Assembly: GCA_022497145.1 (NCBI GenBank)
Contig: MU385855.1
Span: forward strand, 744,001 to 808,000
DNA from: Rostrohypoxylon terebratum
Taxonomy: Eukaryota > Ascomycota > Sordariomycetes > Xylariales > Hypoxylaceae
Length of the DNA: 64,000 nucleotides
Reading direction: 5' to 3'
A program made the translations under genes and the position numbers. This document shows, in pieces, positions 1 through 10,282 of this stretch (its first letter is position 1; each line of letters begins with the position of its first letter). The notes under the pieces are model-generated. The model was not told the DNA's origin. It worked only from the letters and a program-made list of their open reading frames with translations, and searched no databases.

Positions 1-2
1 TC

Positions 3-1140
3 ATGGCCACCGGGCGCATCGTCACCCCGCGCGTAGCGCTCCGCAGCAGCACGTCGCTGCGAGCGCTAATATCGCGGCCGTACACCTCCACGAGTTCCAC
101 GGTCCCGTTAGCGTACGACCACCACGAACCCCCGAAGGGAGGCGCCCGCCCCCAAGACGCGCCTATAATATTCATGCACGGCCTCTTCGGGTCCAAGAAG
201 AACAACAGGAGCGTGTCGAGGGTTCTAGCGCGGGATCTGCGACGCCACGTCTACACCGTCGTAAATCCACCCATCGACCACCCTCTTCTCCCTACTATTC
301 CGTAGCGAGCGCAGTGGACGACGTCCGTTAACAAACCACGACCTTTTCTAGGACCTCCGCAACCACGGCGAATCCCCCCACGCGCCAGAGCACACCTACC
401 TCGCCATGGCCTCCGACATCGAGCGTTTCATCCACGACCACGCGCTGCGCTCGCCCACCCTGATCGGGCACTCGATGGGCGCCAAGACAGCCATGACCTT
501 CGCCCTGACCACCCCCTCCCTAATATCCAACATCGTCGCCGTCGACAACGCCCCCGTCGACGCCGCCCTGCACAGCAGCTTCCCGCGCTACCTCGACGGC
601 ATGCGCCGCATCGAAGCCGCCAACGTGACCAAGCAAGCCGAAGCCGACGCCATCCTGAAGGAATACGAGGACGACTTCGCGATCCGCGCCTTCCTGCTCG
701 GCAACCTGTACCGACCGTCTTCTCCTCACACCTCCCCGTCCAGCGGGCCGTCGCCCCAGAAATTCCGCGTGCCTTTAGATATAATCGCCCGCTCGCTCGG
801 CCACCTAGGCGACTTCCCGTTCAAGGATCCGTCGGCGGTGCGTTTCGAGAAGCCGGCCTTGTTCGTGCGCGGGCTGCGCAGCACGTATATCCCCGATGAG
901 GCCCTCCCGCTGATCGGTCAGTTCTTCCCGCTGTTCCGACTAATCGATATTGACGCCGGGCACTGGGTGATTTCGGAGAAGCCGGAGGAGTTTCTGCGAG
1001 GTGAGTTGCTTTACCTACCTTTTTATCATCCATGTATTGTGACCTGTGACTTGTGACTCGTGATTCCGCGTTTGTAAATTGGATTGAAGCTTATCGAGTA
1101 ATACGTAGCTGTTATCGAGTTTCTTAAGCTGCCCGAGTAA
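3..1140 (+). CDS. Mitochondrial alpha/beta hydrolase, ABHD11/Imo32 type
   Basis: Three exons (3-260, 352-1000, 1109-1140) give a 312-aa protein. The N-terminus is rich in Arg, Ser and Thr and has few acidic residues, like a mitochondrial presequence. The hydrolase core shows the oxyanion-side motif FMHGLFGSKKN, then DLRNHGESPHA right after the first intron. The nucleophile elbow GHSMG has Ser127 and the late catalytic His lies in DAGHW (His290). The last exon adds only AVIEFLKLPE before the stop; I chose its acceptor at 1107-1108 because this tail matches the end of ABHD11-like proteins, and other nearby AGs give unrelated tails. Family members are mitochondrial serine hydrolases; the physiological substrate is not evident here. 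The ATG lies 2 bases from the window edge, so an earlier start cannot be excluded. It converges with the Rab gene. Confidence 0.85.
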
Positions 1141-1408
1141 AGAGCAAAAAAGTTTTATTTTGGTTAGAGACAACATTGCATAGACGGGTAGAATAGAGGT
1201 ACGGTCAAGGGAATTGTAAATAATCCATGTATCATTTGCATTGCGTTGCGTGGCATAGAGGGATATCATCATCTAGAGAAGGAAGAGAGAACCGAAAACA
1301 TCAAGAGCACTATGTACATTGCCACCACCCGCATCGAAGTCTCGGCATTTATCCTGGGGTCGTTGCTTCTTGTTACCGATAGACAAAAAATGGAGACGGC
1401 CTGGTCGA

Positions 1409-2523
1409 TTAGCAAGGACAGGCGGAAGAGTAGTCGGACCCGAGACCTAGATTTATACCCGTGTTGTTGGCCGCGGGTGTGGCGGCGGCTAGGAGTTGCG
1501 GTTTTTGCACGATTCGATCCACGACCTCGACGAACGGCCGGCGTACGTTCTCTCGTGTCTTGGAGCTGACCTCGCAGAAACCGGCGCCTTGCGACTCTGC
1601 AAACGCTCTGCCTTCTTCCTCAGTGACGGCCCGGGTGCCGCCCGCGGATACCTTATCTAATTTACTTCCGACCTTGATTGCGGAGTTAGTCGCGATGCTT
1701 GCTTAGGGAGGTATGTGTGGGCAGAGATGTATGGTATCAGAACCAGGGATACGATACCAAATAAAGCACGGCATCTGAAGATGCGTTCATCCTCGCCTCG
1801 TCGATCCACTTTTCCATGCTGAGAAAGCTCTTCCTACTGGTAATATCGTAGACTAGGATGACGGCGTGCGCGCCTCTGTAGTAGCTAGTCGACAGAGTGC
1901 GGAAACGTTCTTGGCCAGCCTTTGCGCGGAGAGGGTATGTTAGATATGACATGTCGTATAGCTCATGCGGGCGCGAGTTGGCAGCTTACGGTATCAAATA
2001 TGTTTAGTCGGTATGCCTTGCCATGCACAGCAAGCTTCTTCATCTGTAATGGTGAACCGAGTATTAGTTGCAGCTCTCTTCTCACCCACTCATTCATATA
2101 GATGCGGGTTGGCCTGTTGTTCGTCTCATCTCACCTTAAAATCGATACCGATCGTTGCCGTTGCCGACTCCGGGTCGAACTGGTCATCGCAGTCTATCAA
2201 ATTCTTAGAAACCAAACCCATGTCAACCGGGCAGAGCCCGTAGCGCGAGCCGGAGGTCCCGGAGTAGGAAGCTCATACATCTTAGCAACACTGCTCATCG
2301 TATTAGCTTTCGTCTGTTGTATTTTCGATGATATAAGGGTATAATATCCGGCATGCAGCCGCGATGCGACGCGGCTACCCGGATCCGCCGTTTTGGAAGT
2401 CCTGAATTGTATCCGTCGGTGAAGGTCAGGTGAATTTCATATGTACATACGTGCAGACTTTCCGGCGCCAGAAGGGCCGATGATCAGGACCTTAAGGACC
2501 GGGAGCTGGTCCTCGGATACCAT
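1409..2523 (-). CDS. Rab18-like small GTPase
   Basis: Six exons on the minus strand (2451-2523, 2279-2290, 2135-2193, 1990-2043, 1758-1919, 1409-1672) join in frame to 207 aa. All GTPase elements are visible: P-loop GPSGAGKS (residues 16-23), switch I ATATIGIDFK, DTAGQERF (65-72), the Rab signature YYRGAHAVILVYD, a G4 variant GSKLDK and G5 SSKT. The C-terminus is CPC, a CXC-type geranylgeranylation signal, so the protein should be membrane attached. Rab18 family members act in ER and lipid-droplet traffic; assignment to this subfamily rather than another Ypt/Rab rests on overall resemblance. Exon 2 has only 12 nt (LLLR plus one base) and is needed to restore the conserved sequence between the P-loop and the effector region. 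The G4 motif has Ser where Asn is usual. Confidence 0.85.
2279..2290 (-). other. 12-nt microexon of the Rab gene
   Basis: The 12 bases are preceded by CAG and followed by GTATGAG on the minus strand. They complete the Ala-Leu-Leu-Leu-Arg stretch right after the P-loop. Leaving the exon out would delete four conserved residues without shifting the frame. Confidence 0.75.
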
Positions 2524-3596
2524 CTTTTTTTTCTTTCTTTTCGCTATTCGATTCCTAGGTTTCGGGCTTTTACGATGAACGTATTCCGAAATCTAAGCGA
2601 GATCGGTGACCGCAACGCGATGCCGATAACGAGGAAAGCAAAAGGTGGATAAGCAAGCGTAGGTGAACAATCAAAACGACGATAGGAAGGGAAAACAGCG
2701 AAAATGAAGCTTTCGTAGGTGAAAGAAGGCAACTAACTGAAGGTTATCCTGTTTTAGGTAATGTAATGTAAATAATCAGTTATGCCATTGGCGGTATTTG
2801 GTCATGCGAGCAATCCAGAAAACCGCTGTCATTTGAAAGTGGCGGGTTTTCACTTGGTTCGATGTTGCCGGGTACCTTTTTACCTTTTTTTGAAAGTTCA
2901 AGCTAACCTCCTGCTAGGCCCTCCTACGTACTGGAAGACTTTCAAGGTTTGACGTGTACCTGCCTGTGACGTACCAATAGATGATTGGTAGAACCTTCGT
3001 ATGCCCGTGGAAAGAATGGCCATGTCACAATAATATTAATTTAATCCCTTTTATGATTCCAAGTACATAGATTATGTGCTTGCCTAGATAGACATCATTA
3101 GACATTTAGACACATTATGTATTCACATGATATATGCATGTGAAATCTGGACCAGGTGCATCAAGGAGCCGCATGTTACTAGGTATGGACCCAACACTCC
3201 AGACCTATCGGGATACGGCATCGTCCTGAAAATGGGTGTCCGTAGATCTGTAGATCCAAGATGGGTCAGGAAACCAGGAATGGGCAACATGAAATGCGTG
3301 TGGGAGTATCAATGACGTGTGTGCAGCTCGCTCGGTGTCTGGTTTCCGGTTACCTATCCCGATATAGGTATCGATTTGTGAAGTGGGCCATCAGGACACA
3401 AAGAACCAACTTCAAATCACATATCCATAAACACCATAACAATCCATAATCATCAGTCAAGCTTTCTCATTTTTTTTATGTCCTGAGGGGCCTGCTGTAT
3501 CCGCAGCGAACCATGCTGCGCCGAATGCAATCAGAAGTGAGACCTATTGCCATTGCACAAAAACCCACGCCGTCCCATGACCAGAGTTCATCATAA
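2524..3596. other. Intergenic, no gene seen
   Basis: About 1.07 kb between the start of the Rab gene and the stop of the eS1 gene, both on the minus strand. It should contain the Rab promoter and the eS1 3' UTR. The short open frames here have no recognisable protein features. Confidence 0.6.
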
Positions 3597-4768
3597 TTAG
3601 ACCTCCTCAAGGACTCGTTCCTTGAACTCACGCTCGACCTTCTGTCCCTCCTCGTTCGTCGTGGACTCTCCGTGCAGGTTCATCAAAGCACCGAGGTCGA
3701 ACTTGGGTGCCTTTAGGAGCTTGACCTTGCGGATGTGGACCTAGAGAATCATTAGCATAAGAGGCACAACACAGATATGCGTGGCGATTGTGGCGTATGA
3801 TATCCAACAAAAAGCTTGGTAGGTACGCACATTCTGGAGAGGGTAGATGCCTTGTGTGGCCTTCTCGATCTCGCGGCCGATAACTTCAGGGATAAGCTTT
3901 GAGGTCAGTTGCTGCAGAGTGCAAGTAGCAGCCTCGCGCTGAATGATCTCTACCATCTTCTTTCGGATGGCACGAATCTGAGACGAAGCGGCGTAGGTGG
4001 TCTTCTTGATCTGGTTGGGTCGTCGCTTGGTGAAAGCGATAGCGAAGAGGCGTAGGAGGTAGTCGTCGGTGGTCTTGACGGTGACGTTGGCCTCGATTAG
4101 AGATTGCCATTTTCGCACCAGAGATCGTAGCTTGTCGGAGGTGAAGTCCAATCCGTGGAAGTTGGTCAGGCAGTTCTTGCCCTGAACCTCGTCAACACGT
4201 AGCTTGACCTTGCGGAACGCGTGGTCCTCGTCCTTCTGTAAATCGGCTAGGGAGACCTCGAAGATTCGGCCCTTGAGGGCATCGTTGGCGTTCTTTAGAC
4301 CGGTTGTTCGGTTGACAAGGGTCTTTCCGACACTACACGTAATAATTAGACATCGAGAAATATTAGTATATCGAAAGGGATTATTCGTACTCTCGGATGT
4401 TGAAGGGGGCGGGGGCCTAAGTATCAAAAGTCAGTCACGGAGCGCTTTGGAGTGTAGATAATCATCTTAAGAAAAATGATTGATTCGAGGATATTCGCTT
4501 ACCTTGATGGAGTACCAGTCCTTTCGGGCGAAAGGGTCCTGGGCCTTCTTCTTGAGGCCCTTCTTGCCTTTAGACAATCTCTTGTTCCTATTGAGAGCGG
4601 GTGGTTAGCATTCGATTTTCCATCGACCATCAACAACTGATTGACCTGGGCGCGGGGATGTTGGGAGTGCCCGAACATTCGCAAGCATCGAGTATCGGGG
4701 AATTATAGATGTCGCGATGATTTGAATGAGTTAAAATAAATCAGTTTTACTTACTTTCCAACCGCCAT
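3597..4768 (-). CDS. rps1: 40S ribosomal protein S1 (eS1, S3a family)
   Basis: Five exons on the minus strand (4755-4768, 4503-4587, 4391-4416, 3831-4332, 3597-3740) give 256 aa, the normal length for the family. The protein begins MAVGKNKRLSKGKKG and includes DVGKTLVNRTTGLK, the central FRKVKLRVDEVQGKN, then TNFHGLDFTSDKLRS and KLIPEVIGREIEKATQ, all diagnostic of eS1. It is a component of the small ribosomal subunit near the mRNA exit side. The first exon has only 14 nt and splits codon 5. Exon 3 has only 26 nt. Many introns near the 5' end is common for fungal ribosomal protein genes. Confidence 0.97.
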
Positions 4769-5970
4769 GTTTGCGAAGTAGATGTGATTCGCAAGTCAGG
4801 ACGTTGTCGAAGATTGTGTTGAAGAAAGCTTTTGGTGTTGCGTTTTGATGGATCTGGCTGTGAATTCTAGTGCGGCCAAAATTTGTTGTTTGTGCGTAGA
4901 AAATCAATTAATGTGGGTACATCACATGACCTTTTTCCTTCGATAAAATTTAGTCTTTTTTCAATTCGCCAGGCGCTATTAATACGCGACCACCAATGCG
5001 CCTGAATTATGTACGTACCCGACAGACACTTTGACTAGGCGGGGTAGATGCATACTTAGGGTTTTAATGATTCAAGACAAGATATTGTCATAGCGAATAC
5101 TCTATTCACACTGTTACTGTCACATTGTTGGAGCTTCAATCTTTAGCACAATCTTCAGCACATTTATTAGATTTCACTACCCATAGCTAGTGCAATTCAC
5201 TATCAAATCATACAATTGATTCATCAGAGAACGAAGCTTCAAGATATTCTGAGATATCCTAACGTATTATCTGATTATTGATTTATTTGGTCTGATGTTT
5301 ATGTCATTTATGTCGATGTTGATGTTGATATCGCCCTGACCGGCCGTCGCCAGCTACCTAAATCCCTCACAATTATTCCAATCGCCTTGGTGCTGTTTAT
5401 CCCGCAGATTTCCCAAGAACTCGACACTTTGGCGACGAGCCATCTTGAGATCATAGGCGAGCTTATAAAGCCCAATCGATGAACAAACAAATACAATCCC
5501 TGACTTTTATATCCCATTCCCTGCCACTTATTCAAAAACGGGCTATTATCCCAGTGGTGGTTTCCCTTCATATGCTCACATGCAGAATAGATCCGCAAAA
5601 CCCGTTAACCTGTATCAGTTCCGCCGAGAGCCGATCCCGAAGCATCCAGGCCTTATATAGGTCCTGGTCTGTGGTGTAGTACATCAAACATAGGTATATA
5701 TCTTGATACAAGCAAAAAAACAAAACAAAAATAAACACCCCGGCGCCGGTTGACCCTGTCGTCATGCTTTATCGTTCGCTGTCGTACCATCGCAACCAAT
5801 TACAAAAGAAAAAAAATGCGTGAGACGACACGAGGTTAGCTCATGGTTTGGGGTGAGAAAACTCGGGGACCTCGGCGATCCCCGTCTCCCCTCAAATGCC
5901 AATGCCTCGTCAGATCCAAATCCTACAATTCCCCCGGACTCTAGCTCGCAATTGCAATTGTAATTGCGAG
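4769..5970. other. Intergenic, eS1 promoter side
   Basis: Some 1.2 kb upstream of the eS1 gene and downstream of the weak hypothetical gene at 5971. Small open frames at 5300-5770 show no conserved features. I see no repeat or RNA gene. Confidence 0.5.
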
Positions 5971-6918
5971 TCAAGTCCTCTCTTCGATTGATGCCTTTTC
6001 CTCGTCTGGATGCTCGCCTACCTCCCAGGCGTCGAAGCTAGGGAAGCTGAAGTAGCAATCGGAGTCTAGTAACCTCAGGTCAGTACGGAATTATCGAACG
6101 AAGTCATTATCGCCCACGGGTCGATAAGTGGGAGCCGGAGCTGGGTACGTACGTGGATCATTTGAGTTGGATATGTGAGACTCGCGGGCCTCTGCGGAGT
6201 CTAAGCCGTAGCTCCGCGTCGACGACGGCGACGAGTTGGCGTTGGAGATGGCGACTCGGCTCAAAAGCTCCGTCGCCCTTCGGTTCATGTTTGGGCTCGT
6301 CAGCACCCCTTGGCAAGCATTGGAGGTGGTGATCGAAGGTTCGGTGGCACACGCCCTGAGCAGGCGGGGCCGCCGTCGTTCCGCGCTCTTGGGTCTTGGA
6401 GAAGACTCCCTCCGCGTTACGATGTCGGGTGAGTATCTAGCTGCAGCCATTCCCGGTTTCGAGATAACAAGAGCTATGGTAGATTGTATGTGTATGTGTA
6501 TGTGCATGTAGGTCTATGCGATGAGGTTGTCGAGGAAACGGTGAATCTTTTGGATTGTAACCTTGGGAGAGCTTGGAAAAGCTTGCAATTTGAGTGGCAA
6601 CTTTGGTGAAAACAATGCAGGCTAGAGGAGCATGCTCCCCATAGATCAATGGGTATCTCACGCGTTTAAGACAGTAGGCAGTAAGGCGAAAAAAGGCCGC
6701 TAAGACCAAGCTCTACCGGCTGTTGTGGAACGACTCCCCAGATACTCGGTGCGGGCATGCCACATGTCACTCACGAATGGGGACATTTCGCATGTGGTGG
6801 CAGCTCTATGGTCTCCGTTGGTCTGGCTGATTTGGGCGTAGACGCCTGCAGCGCTGTTGGGCAGTTCTGCGCCAGTTACGGACGTGGTGGGTGGAGTCCT
6901 TGCTGACAACTGAACCAT
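5971..6918 (-). CDS. Hypothetical protein, tentative three-exon model
   Basis: I do not recognise a family. The model joins 6717-6918, about 6153-6473 and 5971-6065 on the minus strand into roughly 205 aa. Support is internal. The last intron has a strong GTACGT donor and TAG acceptor and leads in frame to a compact acidic tail (HSDCYFSFPSFDAWEVGEH and onward) with a TGA stop. The first two open frames are in register across an intron with donor GTAGAG. Acceptors at 6474 and at 6441 both fit the phase, so the middle exon start is uncertain, and an intron of 243-276 nt is long for this region. Composition is Ser, Thr, Arg and Pro rich, suggesting a largely disordered protein. It could be a chance assembly. 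Confidence 0.4.
6485..6508. repeat. TGTATG microsatellite
   Basis: Three perfect TGTATG units followed by a degenerate TGCATG. It lies in the proposed long intron of the hypothetical gene at 5971-6918. Confidence 0.8.
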
Positions 6919-7742
6919 TCACGATCCCGCAAAGGTCTAGCATCTCTTAACATCTGCAACCCATCCTTGCATACAATATCCCAGCACACACTTTACCCTC
7001 TCGATGTACTACGTGGTAGCCCATCCCCAGTTTTTTCCTTACTTACCAGGCCTAGACAAGAGGGGATACGTTTCCAGTGGCCAGAGACGACGACCTGCCA
7101 GCTCTAGAAGGGGGGGGGTGTCAGCGACCTGGAGCTCGACGCGGATTCCGTGATGTCCCCCTGTATATTCCGTGCATCCATGGATCTACTCAACCCACTG
7201 AGGCACCGCCCGCCTGCTCCTCCCTGCCGATGCATCTCATACTGCCTGCCTTTGCCTTCTAAGGCTGATGTGGACGAACTCTCTATTGAAGCTGCAAGAT
7301 TCCATCATATGGATAAACGTACCGTACAATAGCTGTTCAATTGACGTGCTACGACGTAGGTGGTTTACCGGATCGTTGCCGCTTGGACATGCTACAATTG
7401 GATCGTCGTCGTACACTGTGAGATATCGCAGATATCACCGCAATCACAAGGCATAACATACAGCACATAGCGCACATAACACAAACAAGACGCGCTTTAG
7501 GGGAAAGGGGAAGAATGCATACATTAGTCTCACGCGTGGCGATAGTTGAAGCGGGGGTTTCCCAATGCGAGATCAAGTTTTCGAGCAGTACTTAGTACGT
7601 ATACCCCGATATAGCCAGTCTCAATTCAATTCCTACACTCCTACATCGGTCGTCTCCAAGCCAATTCAGTCGGAGAACTCATCAGTGATCAATGCTGTCA
7701 TTGTTATTAATACGAAGTAGCAACGTTTTGGTTGGATGGCAC
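6919..7742. other. Intergenic, no gene seen
   Basis: About 820 bp between the hypothetical gene and the URC1 stop codon. It contains a run of eight G at about 7110 and small unconvincing open frames. Confidence 0.5.
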
Positions 7743-10282
7743 TCACTCATCCCACATTCGGCCCTGCACGGCTTTCAATTCGTCTTCGGTCATTCTGTGA
7801 CCGGCTGTGAAGTATCCTGCAAGTTATCAGCCATACACGATCAATTTTGGCCACTACGAGGGGCAAGAAGGTAAGCCTTGAAACTTACCGGCTGTGATTT
7901 TGGCGTCTATTTCGACCCGCGAATCTGCGGGGATTAACTCCTCGGGGAGTTCTACCCGTTCGTGGATAGGGATACTATTCTTGGTTAGACCTCTGCTTTG
8001 GTGTGCAGTAAGGGAATCAGCTTACCCCTGGCCAACGATGGCATCGTGCTTCATGCTGCATTGTAGCACCTTAGCACCTGATACGTCCTCTCCACTATTC
8101 GTGCCCGAGTTACTTACTTGCTCATACTTAGCATCTTATCGATCTTCTTTATACCGAGCCAGTGGAGGATATCAGGCATTAGAGCCTGGAAACGCATGTC
8201 CTTGACGCCGGCAACGTTTTCTGTCCTCTTGAAGTAATCCGAGGCACGGTCTTCTCCTCGTTTCCTCGCATTGTATACAACTACCCAACATGGTTAAGGC
8301 TATGTAGTCTTGAACTGGAAGGTTTGGATACTCACGGTACTGCTATGTGTTAGCATCTCGGCCATCAAATATCTAGGTGGGAGGGGATGAAATACCTTAG
8401 TGACCTCGCCCAATGCTCGCCCTTCTTTTCTGAAGTAGATGACAACGCCACTGCCGCCATTCTGGGCTTCTTTGACGGCTTCTTCAATGCCGAAGATAAG
8501 ATAGGGTCTGCAAGTGCAGATATCGGAACCAAACACATCACTACCGTTGCACTGCATTTATGTGTAAGCCGGACGTCCTCCGACCAATAGTCGGGATGCA
8601 GAAATTACCTCATCATGAACACGCAAAGCCAATCTACACTTCTCGTCAGACATCTTCGCCGGGTCTCCGAAGCAATAGACAGTCAGCCCGCCTACAAATG
8701 TCAGCTTCAATGGCTTGACGTTCCTTTGGATTAGGAGCTTAGTTACCAATTGGGGGGAGGAAGACCTTGATATCACCGCGTGTGATAAGCTACACATGTG
8801 AGTGGTTAGACATGCGCCAGTTCTTCCGAGGGTAGTAGACGCTTACTTCTGGATAACTGCCACCGGTGTGTTCGAATAGAGAACGTCTTAGAACGCCCTC
8901 GTCTATATGGTATTAGTCATGATCCTGCTCATGTGCTCTGTCCTAGGCGCATACCTATTCCAAACCTCTCAGCTACTCCAGGAAGATACCAAACCTATCT
9001 CTATAAGCGCCTATTTTTATAGATCAAAGTTCAGAATGGAGGGCTCCTACAGGTTCAACCGCGAATTTGGTCACAGCAAGCTCCCCACTCGCATTCAGAC
9101 AGACTTTTCCATCAGGAACACTAGAATCGGAGAGGATGAGTAGATGCGACTAGATATGATAGAAGAGTTACATACAGTCGACCGCTTCGAACGCTCTCTT
9201 CGAGCTCGGGAAGCTATATAAAATTAACAAAGCTCACGTGTTGGGGGGATGTATGTGGTTCTACCTTCATATGAGCCTTGGTAATCGCAATGGTTGGACG
9301 AATATCAACTACAACAGTTCGTCAGCACACCATTTACGAGCAGAAGTTATGTTAGTCACGCAGATATTTATCTAGGTACCGTTATCTTTCTCCATGATGT
9401 CGGAAAATAGCCATGGTGCTAAATGACCCCAGGGGTCCATGGCAACAATCTTTTTCTTGTCACCCCATTGAGGAAATGGTCCAATAGGAGCAGCTGGCTC
9501 CGTGTTGGTGAAATCGGGTCTATGGACCGGGATACAGTTAGACGATATATTCAAGGTAGACAATGCTCAACATTATCATACCTGTGGTTGGCATTGAGCT
9601 GTTTGCTAGCGAGAGCAAGAGCGTAGTAGATGGAATAGGATCCACCGTGTGCTATAACATTAAGACTTGAGTTACCCGATCGGTTAAAACCCCCTATTGG
9701 TAGGGCACATCTTACCTCCGATAGCTATGACTGACGTTAGTGACTGAGCAACGCAAAACAAACAAATAAGAGTCGACAAACTTACCATTGCGTTTCCTGA
9801 TCGTAGACGATGATCGGGAGACAACCACCGGGCCACGCTTTATTGCGTCTGAGGCACCCCATTGAAGGGGTATTGGGCTGATACCAGTCTGTTTGGGATA
9901 GGTGCTAACAAGGGGTTAGTGCTTGGGCCACGATGTTTTCCCGAAGGACTATAACCACTATAACCTACGTAAGAACAATTCGGGATGTGAACCCTGATTT
10001 CTCTGCCTCTTTCGTTACAGACTGAGACTTGCTGACATCAGTCTCGCCTGAAGCCGAAGTTGTCTGAACTGGTGATGTTGGGATTCCGGCGAGGGGAGAA
10101 GGTGATGCCCGACTCATATCAGGACTTGGCGCACGGAGAGATGGGGCCAGAGCATCAATTCGATAGGATACCGATTCAACTTCTGTTGCCAATCTACTCT
10201 GGCTCTCTTGAATGGTCTTTAAGGCCTCAAGAACATCGGCCATGCTCACTTCACCGTCTTTGCCGGGGCCCGAGCTTGCCAT
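7743..10282 (-). CDS. URC1: URC1-type GTP cyclohydrolase II-like protein (uracil catabolism)
   Basis: An 18-exon minus-strand model encodes 514 aa: 9969-10282, 9786-9904, 9716-9730, 9582-9651, 9380-9519, 9265-9308, 9176-9213, 9051-9120, 8955-8994, 8847-8902, 8747-8789, 8609-8691, 8396-8551, 8336-8339, 8118-8280, 8026-8055, 7889-7974, 7743-7816. The N-terminal third contains the family segment MDPWGHLAPW. The C-terminal half is a GTP cyclohydrolase II fold. The zinc cysteines are in CNGSDVFGSDICTC (Cys345, Cys356, Cys358) and the catalytic-loop motif is IYFRKEGRALGE (382-393), corresponding to the YxRQEGRGIG loop of RibA. Fungal Urc1 is needed to use uracil as nitrogen source in the URC pathway described in Lachancea kluyveri; it is not the riboflavin enzyme. 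Exons of 4 and 15 nt are inferred from conservation. UPRT lies 2.6 kb away. Confidence 0.87.
8336..8339 (-). other. 4-nt microexon of URC1
   Basis: Minus-strand TACC sits between a CAG acceptor and a GTGAGT donor. It supplies Tyr397 and the first base of Leu398, giving the conserved TKYLVYNARKR. A 7-nt version (8336-8342, acceptor TAG) would insert one Gln and also keep the frame. Confidence 0.65.

Noticed and set aside
4417..4754. Possible C/D-box snoRNA in eS1 introns
   Set aside because: Only partial C-box (ATGATTA) and D-box-like words were seen, with unsuitable spacing and no terminal stem.
7743..10282. Riboflavin GTP cyclohydrolase II (RIB1) identity for the GCHII-like gene
   Set aside because: The long N-terminal region with MDPWGHLAPW and the LGEVTKYLVYNARKR segment match the URC1 group rather than RibA/Rib1.
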